Origin: Scedosporium boydii
Lineage: Eukaryota > Ascomycota > Sordariomycetes > Microascales > Microascaceae
Direction of reading: 5' to 3'
Length of the DNA stretch: 64,000 nt
Assembly: GCA_002221725.1 (NCBI GenBank)
Contig: NJFT01000005.1
Coordinates: 310,001 to 374,000, forward strand
The notes beneath the pieces were generated by a model. It made no database searches. It was not told the origin of the DNA and saw nothing but the letters and a program-made list of their open reading frames with translations. The number at the start of each line of letters is the position of its first letter. The first letter of the stretch is position 1. Shown piece by piece: positions 49,930 to 62,900 of this stretch. A program made the position numbers and the translations under genes.

Positions 49930-50850
49930 CTTTCGCATTCTGGGAATATCAATCCTGGATTCTGGATTCTGTCGTCTGTCTTCTAGAGTTCTCAAAGTCT
50001 CGAACAATACTTTGAACACTTTCGTGTTCTCTGAACACCAGCCCAGATCCTGGACTCTGGACTTCATATTCTAATTTCTGGTTTCCAGATTCTCCACGCC
50101 CTGGATTCTGGGGGTCTTTGGGGTCTCGAACCAATAGTTTCACGCTCTCTGAATCCCAGTCCCATCTCAGTCCCGGATCCTGGGTCCTGGACCTGGATCC
50201 GGGATTCTGGAGTTTTCAACGTGTGGATCCAATTACTACTAGCCGCCAGAGGGTGTATATATATATATATAGATAAAGCAAGCTTCCTCATTGGACTGAT
50301 GGTGAACTCATGATATGCAGGGTGAGTATTTATAGAACAACACCGTCGCATTCTCTGCATGCCAGCCCTCGAGCCCGGATTCTGGATTGTGGGATTGTAG
50401 ACCCTGTGTTCTAGATTCCAGAGCCTTCGATGTCTTGGGCCAATAGTTTTGTATTCTCTGAATACCGAGGTAAACTACACAGGTATCAGTCCTGGATTCT
50501 GGATTCTGGAGCTTTCAGGGTGTGGAAGCAATGCAATATCTTGGCTGCTGCAGGGTCAAAAGCGAGCTTCCTCATTGGACCGATGTGAGTATTTTTTGAA
50601 CAATACTGTTGTATTCTCTGCATCCTGGATTCTGGATTGTGGATTCGAGTAGATTCTTGTGTTCTACCGAGGTAGATTCTGGATTTTTCGAAGTCTTGAA
50701 CCCATAGTTTTGTATTCTCTGAATACCAGTCCCGGATCCTGGATTCTGGAGTTTTTAAGGGTGTGGAAGCAATATCTTGGCTGCTGCAGGATCCAATGCC
50801 AGCGTCCTCATTGGACTCATGACACGAAGTGCGCGTATTTATAGGACAGG
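49930..50850. repeat. Degenerate direct-repeat block (3-4 units of about 240-310 bases)
   Basis: Three modules recur in the same order. The first is a CCAATAGTTTTGTATTCTCT-like segment (50,131, 50,440, 50,701; a weaker copy near 50,003). The second is GGATTCTGGAG-type sequence followed by GTGTGGAAGCAATATCTTGG (clear near 50,500 and 50,740, weaker near 50,205). The third is an AGCTTCCTCATTGGAC segment (50,281, 50,565, 50,801), followed by GTATTTATAG. Spacing between copies is 236-309 bases, so the block is an eroded tandem array rather than a perfect satellite. The unit core is littered with TGGATTC words. An AT dinucleotide run lies at 50,256-50,271. I see no coding capacity and do not recognise the element. 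Confidence 0.8.
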
Positions 50851-51055
50851 GCGGTTAGAGCGCGGCTATGCTCCGAATTGATTGGCCCTGCTAAAAATAA
50901 GTCGACTCCTCCAGAAGCGCCCACGCATTTTCATCGTCTATGGGCCATACTCAATTCCCCAGTAATGACCACGTTGCTTTCCTTTCACCTTTGGGCGTCT
51001 CTCGAGGAGGACTCGTAGCATTCCAGACAGTCGATATCAAGCTCTGTCTAGAGGA

Positions 51056-52093
51056 ATGACCGAAAATGCCCGAAATGCCCGAAATGCCCGACATCCGCTG
51101 ACAACCATCAAGCTTCGTGGTCATCGCAAACGACGGATCGCCCAAGCAATCCTACAAAAGTATCCGATAAAGCTATCGGATCCCAAGGCCAGCTCTCATG
51201 ATGTGATCAAGGTAGTCTGCGTCTCTGACACGCACAATCACCAACCCCAACTGCCGGCAGGAGACGTACTCATCCACGCCGGAGACCTCACGGATAACGG
51301 ATCTTTCGAAGAGATTCAGGCGGGCCTTACATGGCTCTCTTCACAGCCGCATCGATACAAGATCTTCGTGGCGGGGAACCACGACGTCCTTCTAGATGAG
51401 GATTTCCTGAAGCAATACCCAGAGCGCCGCTACGGCGACATCAGGAAACCAAAGAGGATCTGGTCTGGGGCGATGTTATCTACCTATAAGACTCTCATGT
51501 AGCGTTAGAATTCCCTACCTGGAAGGAATCCAATCCAGATGCCACGGTGGACAGCGTACGCACTACGCGAAAGCTCATCACCTACGGCAGCCCCTGGACG
51601 CTGCAATATGGCATCTCATGCTTCCAATACCCACCAACCAACGAATCGCACTGGTCAGATCGGCTCGGTTCGCTGAAGCCGGATATCCTCATCACCCACA
51701 GCCCGCCGAAACTATACCGCGACAAACGGGACTTTTACCAGGCGGGGTGTGCATTTCTTACGGAGCAGGTTGCGTGGGTGAAGCCGCAGCTGGTTGTGTT
51801 TGGGCATATCCACGCGGCGTACGGGAGGGAGGATGTTGTGTTGGACAATATGAGGTGGGCTCATGATAGGGTGGTGATGGGATGGGCCGGATGGGGGACA
51901 TTGGCTTGGATGGGGAATTTGTTGGTATGGGGTTATGTGAGGGTTGGGATGGGGTGGATTGCGGAGGACGACATTTGTGAATGCTTCGATTGTTGGGGGT
52001 AGGGGGAATGAGTTGAGGAATGCGCCTATTGTCGTGGAGGATGCGAGCGGCGACATCGAGGATCGGAAGAAAACAGAGGCCACATATACATAG
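51056..52093 (+). pseudogene. Calcineurin-like metallophosphoesterase, broken
   Basis: A fungal metallophosphoesterase of the MPPED/239FB-like type. The metal-binding motifs are all present in order: SDTHNH, HAGDLTDNG, GNHD, THSPP and GHIHAAYG. The gene is nevertheless interrupted three times. The frame shifts near 51,436-51,442, between ERRYGD and HQETKEDLVWGDVIYL. A TAA stop follows at 51,487, where homologues would have a Gln codon (...VIYL*DSHVALEF); CAA to TAA is a single CpA-to-TpA change. The frame shifts back at 51,967, before the conserved family tail TTFVNASIVGG...NELRNAPIVVE, which ends at 52,091. The conserved peptide runs straight through the first break, so an intron does not explain it. 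The N-terminus has a NARNARNAR run from three GAAATGCCC-like units. It adjoins the repeat block. Most likely a recent pseudogene. Confidence 0.82.
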
Positions 52094-54118
52094 GCTGGGC
52101 GATCAATTGATACGTGGAAGGGGACCTGTGTTCAATAGAACTTGGTATTGGTCCTGATATTGGCCAAGCGTAAATCTGATTACTTCGTTGTTGCGACGTC
52201 GTCACATTGTGCTGATTCAGCGAACGTGTCTAAACTAGTTTAGGTTATCAATGGATTGATCAGAGATTATTTTCTCGACTCGTCATAAGGCCCACAAACA
52301 CCAGGTCGAGAGTGGTGGGATTTTGAGGGCCCCGTCAGACAGAAACGGATCAATTGATCGACTGATCGGTAACATTGGGTTAAACCTTTGTGGGGAACCT
52401 TCTGGAAACAGGGTGGCGGTGGTTGGTTCAACTGCAACTTGTCCCATTCCCGCCTTCGCCTGACACGCAGAGAACCAGTGTTCACTCACATACCTTGCCA
52501 CACGGTTTCCAACAGAGTGGCCAGGTCATCCCAGTGAGTAAACTGCCTGCAGAAGAGGCCACAGTGGCATCCTGATAATAATTTAGTTTACTTCATAATT
52601 TAGACATGCTCTGCAGGTCCACCGTGACTCACGCAGTGGCGAAGGGGAGCTGCCGGATCAATTGCCATCAAAGTTTAGGCTGCCCAGGAGGGCGTTTGCA
52701 GGTCTGTCCAAACGAGGCTGTAGGATTCTCTCACAGTGTCTTTTCCTATTATCTTCTGTCGTAGGGTCCTGTGCTGGGCTCGTTTGTTCACGGTGGCAGA
52801 CATCGATGGCAAATTCACAAGCCGTCGAATCAGAGTTCTTTGGGTGTCATCAATTCGAGGGATCAAGACTCCGTTGTTTGTTTGCCCCACCCAGTCTGAC
52901 ATTGAAGTGTTATACTGTCTTTCTAGACCCCAGAAGAAAACAGTTGGAGCTGGCTCCCCATTAGTTTCATGGCTCGGAAAGTTTGTGCTGCGATTCGTTC
53001 CCCGTCATTCCTCCCAAAGTAGGATTGATTTGAAGAGGGACAAAGAGAAACGCTCAGAGAGATATATTGCTTTGTAGCTTTACGATTTTTGTTTTCTAAC
53101 ACTTGTTAAGATGCCCATTTGAGGTCAATGCCGTCTTGACTGCTGTTGGTGATACAGTCTACGAAGTAGTCTTAATGATGTCGCTCTCCTTCGCTTAACG
53201 GGAGTTTCTCCGCTGCCGCAAGCTTCCCCCCTGCTAGGATTGCTCAGTAGCCCCTGCATTTTCGGCGGGACTAGGAGGCAGGAGGCAGACCGTCTTCGTT
53301 GTGGCTGGGAGCTGTGTTTGAAGAATGAGGTACAAGAATATCTAGGGAACTGAGAGCAGTGTACATTGCCCAACAGTGGTGCTTAAGTAGATGGCACAGT
53401 GGTAATTGGGACAATATGTACCAAGACTCACTACCACCGCATGTTCAAGAAGTCAATTCTCCTTCATGTACTCAAAAAAGGCTGACTGTGACAGTGTTAA
53501 GACGATAATGTTGGGGTGGCTACTCGTCGATTCGAGTACACTCAGCGGCTCAAACAAATGTACTCTACAGCGTAAATCACTCGATGAATACTTCGATACT
53601 TTATGATCTCTTAGTCATCGCCCCAACTAGCAAGGCGCAACCGTGGCAGGTCCCATGCCAAGACCGGGCCAGGCCAAGTGCGAGTGCCCTGTTCCTTCTC
53701 CTTTGTTCGAAAACCCCCTGCTCCAGTACCCGTAGTGGACTTTGGGTGTTCTTAGTGGGCATTGGACAAACGAATGTGGCGGTTGCTTCCCCAAGCTGAG
53801 ATCTGGCCTTTTTTGCACCAGCAATTGGACACCTCAACTTTTCTGTCCACTTCTCCCTTGATAAAGCTAAAATCTCCTCCTGGCCAAACCGAGTCTTGCA
53901 TTCTCTCCCACTCCCACATCCTCACTTCCTTGGTGATCGATCTCCAGGAGCATCTCGATTCCCTTTCCTCCCATCTGACTCGTAAGACAAAGATCATTTT
54001 GTCCTGCGCGCAGAGCTAATTCGTCTTCTCTTTTTCTTCTTCCCCCCCTTCTTATTTTTCCTTTTCCTCATTGTATTTTTCGAGCGTGGAACTCTTTTCT
54101 TTTCGACACACCATCACC
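52094..54118. other. Intergenic, includes BiP promoter
   Basis: No gene supported. TCAATTGA palindromes at 52,103 and 52,350 and a TACGAAGTA at 53,160 are present. The final part should contain the BiP promoter. I looked for a classical unfolded-protein-response element or ERSE (CCAAT-N9-CCACG) and did not see a clear one. Confidence 0.5.
54020..54070 (+). promoter_or_regulatory. Pyrimidine-rich leader before BiP
   Basis: A nearly purine-free T/C tract lies directly before the BiP start codon at 54,119. Such CT tracts just upstream of transcription or translation starts are typical of highly expressed filamentous-fungal genes. Confidence 0.65.
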
Positions 54119-56438
<2,320 letters not shown>

Positions 56439-57354
56439 TTTTAACATGCGGGTTTTCTCTTTCTTTTCCTGGTTCTTTTTTTTTTTCTTTCTCTTTTCAT
56501 AGATGACGTTCATATACCACTGGGTGTAAGGTAAAAAAAGAGCAATGCATTGGAATTTTTCCCAAGAGACTTGTTGCCTACCATACCTGTGAGGCTCTGT
56601 TTTGTTTGATTTGACTTGAGTATCCCGTGAGATCTAGAATATAGACCCATTTGTTTCTCACCTTGGCCACATCTTGTACAAGAGGTACTGGTCAGCATGA
56701 CGTCGAGCTGGACAGAGAAAGAACAGTTGAGGCTTCTTCAGACAGCCCTCCACCACAGTCTCAGAACCCATTAGTAGGACGGACCAAGGCACACACCTGC
56801 CTCGTTTCATTCACATTCATGGTCCAAGTAGAAGAGAAGAAGAGAAAATGGCACAAAGATAGGTTATAAAAGCCGAGTGATACGATACACATACGTAGTA
56901 CAAACCCAACACCCATCCCCATCCATCCATCCCCCATTCAATCGTCAGTCAACCAATCCATTTCATTCCATTTCCTTATCCTACCAAACAGTTCCTCCTC
57001 TTCCACCGGAGAACAGAAATCATTGAAACACGAACAAGAAAAAAAGGAAAACAGGAAAAAAAGAAAATAGGAATAAAAATAACAAAAAAAGCAAGAATAA
57101 GAAGAAGAAAAACTAAACTTCTTCTTTCTTTCTCTCTTTTTTTTTTCACTTTGCTCCGACTCCCCCCCATAAAACGTCGTGGATATCAAAACAGGTGGAA
57201 GGTTGGTTTGGGGGATTCAGAGGCAGTATTTGTTGTTGGTGTTTTTGTTGCGGGAAACAAAAGACGAGGTGAAACAACCATTAAGCGGTGACAACAAGGG
57301 TCGTGGCCGGCGGCGGCGGTTCGAGGAAGAATCGACAGAGATGTTACGCCGCAT
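56439..57354. other. Convergent 3' regions of BiP and acyl-CoA synthetase
   Basis: The two genes end facing each other, so this 0.9 kb contains both 3' UTRs. It is T-rich after BiP and has a long A-rich then T-rich stretch at 57,020-57,150. No coding potential seen. Confidence 0.6.
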
Positions 57355-59935
57355 CTAAAAGTTTTGCTTGGCGAAGCACTCTTCGATTTCCTTCTTGTAC
57401 TGTGTCCGGACGACCTTACGGTTTACCTTTTGCGTGGCAGTGACGAGGCCCTGTTATCGAGAAGAAGACAAGTTAGTTTACCCGCCGGACGGAATAACAC
57501 GATGTAATACCATAGTTCGGTTTTCTAGAGAGAGAGAAAGGTAGAAAAAAAATACTTACGTTGATGGGAGTCCACTCTTCGTCGGTAATGACGAGACCGG
57601 CAATCATCTCGATAGGCGAAAGGTTCGCCTTCCTGGCATGAGCAAGCATGTCCTTGAAGACCCAGTTTACCATGCTGTGGTCGTGATACATGCTATGCTC
57701 ATCGACGCCAAGCTCCTCGGCCTTCTCGGCAAACAGCTTCTCGTTGGGGAAGATGATGGCAATGGGACGGGGGTACTCGCTGTTACCCTCAATCATAATG
57801 TTGTGGACGAGGTTGCTGCCTCGGTAGATGGACTCGAGCTTCTCGAGGGCGATGTACTCACCGCCCTGCATCTTGACGAGGTTCTTGACGCGATCGATAA
57901 CCTTGAGGTGACCGTCGGAATCGAACTCGCCAACGTCACCCGTCTTGAACCAGCCGTCAGCGGTCTTGGCCTTGGCCGTCTCCTCGGGGTTTTCATAGTA
58001 TTCCTGGAACACGGCGGGGCCCTTGACAAGAATCTCACCCTGGGGAGGGTTCGAGTCGGTGCTGTAGCCGAGCTCGGGAATGGAGACAAGCTTGACGTCG
58101 ACGGAGGCGGGGATGGGACCGATGGCGTGGGACGTGTACTCCAGAGGCGAGCCGAGCGCTCCGTTAGCGCCGGTCTCGGTCAAGCCATATCCCGTAAGCA
58201 TGGGGGCGAGCACCATGGACAGGAAGTGCTTTGTGCCGTCGGCGATGCCGCTGGCACCATTCATAATGAACCGCAGACGGCCGCCTGTCATATCCCGGAC
58301 CTTCTTGAAGACGATACTGTCGAGAATGTTGGCAGCGGGGAGACTGTGGGCGGTCATGAAAGACTTGTAATTGAAGGCACCCCAGAAGAGAGCTCGGACA
58401 ACGGGGCCAGAACCCTGGACCTTGGACGTGACGCCCTTTCGGACGGTCTCCCAAACCTGGGGTACGCCAACCATGACGGTAGGTCGCAGCTCGCGCATGT
58501 CACCAGCGCAGTTCTTGACAGACACGTCCGAGAGAGTCCTGGGGCTGCCATAGCCAAGAGTGCCGCCAATAACGAGCACGAGGTTCTCAAGACAGAGTTC
58601 GAAGATGTGGGCTAGCGGGAGGTACGCGAGGATGACTTCATTATTGCTGACGGTTTCCTCGACACAGGTGTAGAGACCAGCGACTGTTGGAAGGGTGAAT
58701 CGCAAGGTTAGCTTTAGTTGATTGGATGGAGAATCGGGGCTTCCGTCCCCTGCAGGATGACGCAACAATAAAAGGGGAGAGATGCGCGCTACCAACACCG
58801 GACCATCCGGAGAGCATCCGTCAAAGGGTCATGGGGACTTAAGAAAAAAAAATGGCAAAAAAGAAAAAAATACTTACCAGCAGCAACAATTCCAGCGTGA
58901 GTCATGGGTACACCCTTGGGCGGGCCAGTAGAACCCGATGTGTACATGAGGCAGTACAGGTCTTCGGGTTGAGGGAGAACGGGGTCGACGGGGTTCTTCT
59001 GGCCAAGCTCGCGAAGCTCGGAAATACTGTAGACGGTGAGGTTGGGGTTTTCCTTCTTGAACTCTTCGACCTCGGAGTGGTCTGGCTTGGCGAAGATGGA
59101 CTTGTCATTGTAGATGACGGTCGTAATGTGAGGGGCGGCCTTGAGAGCAGAAGCCATGGTCTTGAGGAGCTGAGGATCGACGTAAATAGCGCCGACCTTG
59201 GACTGGACGAGAGTGTGTTCGACGCCGGCGGAACCCAAAGAGTCGTAGGCAGTGACAATGGCGATAGATTGAGAAGAGCAAGCGTGGGACATGGCGAGCC
59301 AGTTGTAGCTGCGGAGCGCGACAGGGTTAGCTTCTCGGATTTAAGCGGGCAGTCGTGATTTGCGCTCAGAACAAGGAAGAAAATTGGTGACCGGCATCGC
59401 ATTCGACGCAAAGCAGGAAGTCACAAAATACGCTCTTGAAGCAGGGGATGCGAGAAACGTAGATCAATACAGCACTGGAGAAGATGTGAACATACCTGGT
59501 GGCAGCATAGAAATGCAACCTATCGCCGGGGTTAAGGCCCACCTTCCTCAGACCAGCACCAAGGTCGAGAATGTACTGCATATATTCCTTGTAGGTCAGG
59601 AAAGTGTAGGGAGTGAGCTCGAATAGGTGCCACTTCTTGTCGACTTCGGTAACCTCGCCGTCAACGATCTTCTGGACCCTCTTGGTCTCGGTGTGCATCT
59701 GGATGAGGTCGCGGCTACCGACGGCGTGGCCCTCAGGCCAGAGGGAAGCGCTGCGCTTGATAATGTCGAAGACGGTATGGACGCCTTCGGCGGGGCTGGT
59801 GATGAGGCCATCCTTGGCCTTGGGATGGCGACGGGGAAGAGTCTCGCCTGGGACGGGTTCGTAGCCGGGAGACTCGATGGTGAAGGGAGGCTTCCTGACC
59901 TGCTTCAGAGGCATAATTCCCGTGGTGTACGTCAT
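57355..59935 (-). CDS. faa1: Long-chain-fatty-acid-CoA ligase (Faa1/Faa4-like)
   Basis: Activates long-chain fatty acids to acyl-CoA with ATP, feeding lipid synthesis and beta-oxidation. Four exons on the minus strand: 59,935-59,496, 59,308-58,878, 58,683-57,560 and 57,450-57,355, giving 696 residues, standard for the family. The adenylate-forming motifs are in order: the P-loop YTSGSTGPPKGVP, LPLAHIFE, GYGLTETG, GWFKTGDVGEFD, and the fatty-acyl-CoA signature DRVKNLVKMQGGEYIALEKLE. The short last exon supplies the conserved end TATQKVNRKVVRTQYKKEIEE. There is no C-terminal SKL-type peroxisomal signal (it ends AKQNF), so a cytosolic or membrane-associated Faa1/Faa4-type enzyme is most likely. 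The first two introns are unusually long for this window (187 and 194 nt); the third is 109 nt. MPLKQV, seven codons in, is an alternative start. Confidence 0.96.
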
Positions 59936-62900
59936 CTTGACGGTGTTGTCAATGCGTATCCTTGGTCGAGATGGTGTGGTTCAATGGGTTGTGCGGAGAT
60001 CGAGCTCTCGTTTCTCGCTCGCAGGTGCGCGGGCTGAATGACGTTGGGAGTGGTTGCGGTTGCGGGAGGATTTCGGGGAGGATTTCGGGGAGAAGGGAGA
60101 GAAAGAGGAGAGCTTGGCAAGCTTTGTATTCGAGGAGAGGAGCAAAAACTAGATAAGAGTAGGGAGAGGGTATCGCAGAAGAGAAGACAAGGCAAGAAAA
60201 AGCAAACAGAACACAGAAAGCGATAATGTCTGATGGATGATGGCAAAAGGAAGAATGGGTATGATGGGGACACCCGGACAAAGAGGTTGAGTCGAGGTGA
60301 GAAGATTTGAGGGAAACGGTTGGAGCTTCCTCGTGCAGTGTTTCTCTGAGGTGGGTGGCAGTAATAAAGGATGATTGACAGAAGGGAAAAAGGCCGAGAG
60401 GAGCTAAACAAGCCAAGGAGTCAAGGGACAGGTTGAACTGCAGGCGAAGGAAGGAGAAGACAAGTACGCCGGAACAATGAATGGTTTAGTCGCACCTGCT
60501 CGGTTGCTTGGTGCTGCTTAGTTGCTTGGTTGCTTTGGTGCTCAGGCAAAGCTGGCAAAGTAAGCTTTCCTGGGGGAAATTATTGGCCTTTATTGGTGGC
60601 TGCGGCTACGACAGGGTGGGCTGGGTGGAGATCCCCAAAGATGCCGATACCTCGGGGTACAAGCTAGCCGGGGCTGGATGGTACCTTTGGAAACGGACTA
60701 GGGGGCGAAGTGCACTGGAGAACGGGATAGTGGGACAAAAGTATCAGCACAACTGGTGTACTCGGTAGTGCACACACATTCCCCGAAGTAAACTACCTTG
60801 GGGTGAGGAGGGCGATGATGAGGGTGGCTACAAAGGTTGTGCAGTGCTGTTCTGGTTGGTTGCCCCAGCCAGGCAACAGTTGAACCACCCACTAAGATTG
60901 ATTGATCCAAGACCTACTGCTGCCACAGCACAGGTCCTGCAGCCTACGGACTACGTATGCACTACAAAATACAAAATACAAACCTACAAATTGATACACT
61001 TCGATGGCATGTACGTACATCTCGTACATCGACTCGCGTACATCAATGTAGAATAGGTAATCACCTCAACGATTTGAGCGAAGCTTCCAAGGTTGACATC
61101 GGTTGGGGCCAGCCAGGGTTCGCAACATTTGAGCTTAGCCTGGGAGTTTGTGTCTCACCGGGGCTCTCTCGTTGGCCTGGCCAGGCACGCCACTTGCTTA
61201 ACGCCTAATAGTCCCCACGTTGGATATTGCAGAGAATTTACTTTGTAGAATATATACCGCAGATATCAAGGAATGCCAAGAATAATTTGAAGGGCTGAGG
61301 AACACCATCATTTGTCGTCCACCGAGGACGCAAGGATGTGAGGAGGCACGGAGACATTGACAAAGCGACTGGTTGGGCCCTAGCCTTCCTTCTCTGCGTT
61401 CCGGACAAGGCCAGTGGAATTCGAGTTATTTTGGGGGGAAATACCTGAGTATTTCAACGTTTCCCTATCCTGAGCCCAGGCCAAGACGGTCAGGTGGGTG
61501 GGTGACTGGTAACTATCGCCTGCGACCCAAGCCCGAATCTCACCATCTCCCCAAACAGCGCCGGTTAGTCTCATCTCCTCGGCATGCAGCCAAGACTGCT
61601 GGATGCATCAATGATCACCTTGCAACCCTGCAGGTCCTGCTCTGGCACGAAGCAAGTGCAAGTACAACGGTAGAGACGCCCTCGTCATCACCAGCCGTTG
61701 TTCAATGGAGCACAGTTGAGTCTGCACTTCCCGCTGTGGTTTTCGGTCACCTCGTATGTCTTCTCGCCTTGGAGAGGGATTCAGCACATTTCAGTTTTGG
61801 TCTGTGGAGGGCTGCGCCACTGCCACGATGGAGCGGGACACTGGCAGGTACCAAGTGTACTTTCCCAGTCTAGCGTCCTGCATTTGTTAGGACCTGCCAC
61901 TGTATCTCTGCAGGTACTCGGGGTACTGGGGAAACCCCCAGCATTTTTTGGCCTTTCTGTTTCGTCCTCTTGACGTTTTTTCCTTCCAGCATAGTTCGAG
62001 CTCTTTGCTAAACCCCGAAACCTGAGAAAGCTCCAGTCTGAACCCCCCACATCGACCCGTTTGTCGAACACCACCTTTACAGTTCGAGGCCGTTGCTCTT
62101 GTCGAGATCATCCTCACCCGGAAACTCTGGCAGATGTGGCACTTGGAAATGTATCCACCTCGGTCCCCGAACAATGAAGGCCGATCGTCGATATTCGCCT
62201 CTCGGTATGCCCAGTCTCCCGAGCCCGTCAAACATCATCGTCATAGAGTTCAACATTTTTTCCCGGCACTGCCGCTATTTGTCGTCATGAACATTCTATT
62301 CTCTTGCAGGCCCGAGACACGAGTTAATCAATATCTTCGTCCGCCCACAGACAACATTCGACCCGCTGGCGACAACCATGTGTACAAGTGCCATACCATC
62401 GAGGCTCCAAGCCCCCCAACGTTGGAAAGGGCCTGCGCCAAGCTCCCCGAACGCGCTTAGGCTGCCTTTTAGTGGTACAATGGTGTCCTTTGGGTGGTGC
62501 GGGGCAGTGAGAACGAGTCCTCGAGACACCTCGACCGCACAGGACTTTGCTGGGCGAGCAATCTTACCCATGGTCCATCCAAGTCGCATCGTCCAGATTC
62601 GGGGGATTGATGTGACCATACAATGTATTATCTGCCCGGTTTGATTCCTCCAACTCCTCGTTGCCACATCTTAATTTATCTTCCAGCGCACATTGGTCCA
62701 AGGTCAGGGCTACTCCGTACACCAGACCCCAGTTGCGCACCCGATGACGAGGTCACTCCATTTCAGCCGCCTGGTCGTATGGTATGGCTCCCAAACCGCA
62801 TCTGCAGATATATCAAGCAGAGAGAAATACTTCAGGTTTAGTTTTTGTCCAGGAATCCCCTATTCTCGCAGCTGTAATGCTACGGAGCAGATTAGATATC

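Noticed and set aside
51450..51500. An intron that would remove the frameshift and stop in the phosphoesterase
   Set aside because: No donor gives the right phase, and the removed segment would include the conserved WGDVIYL stretch.
57355..59935. Acyl-CoA ligase as part of a secondary-metabolite cluster
   Set aside because: It has the full Faa-type signature and standard length, and there is no synthase, tailoring enzyme or transporter nearby.
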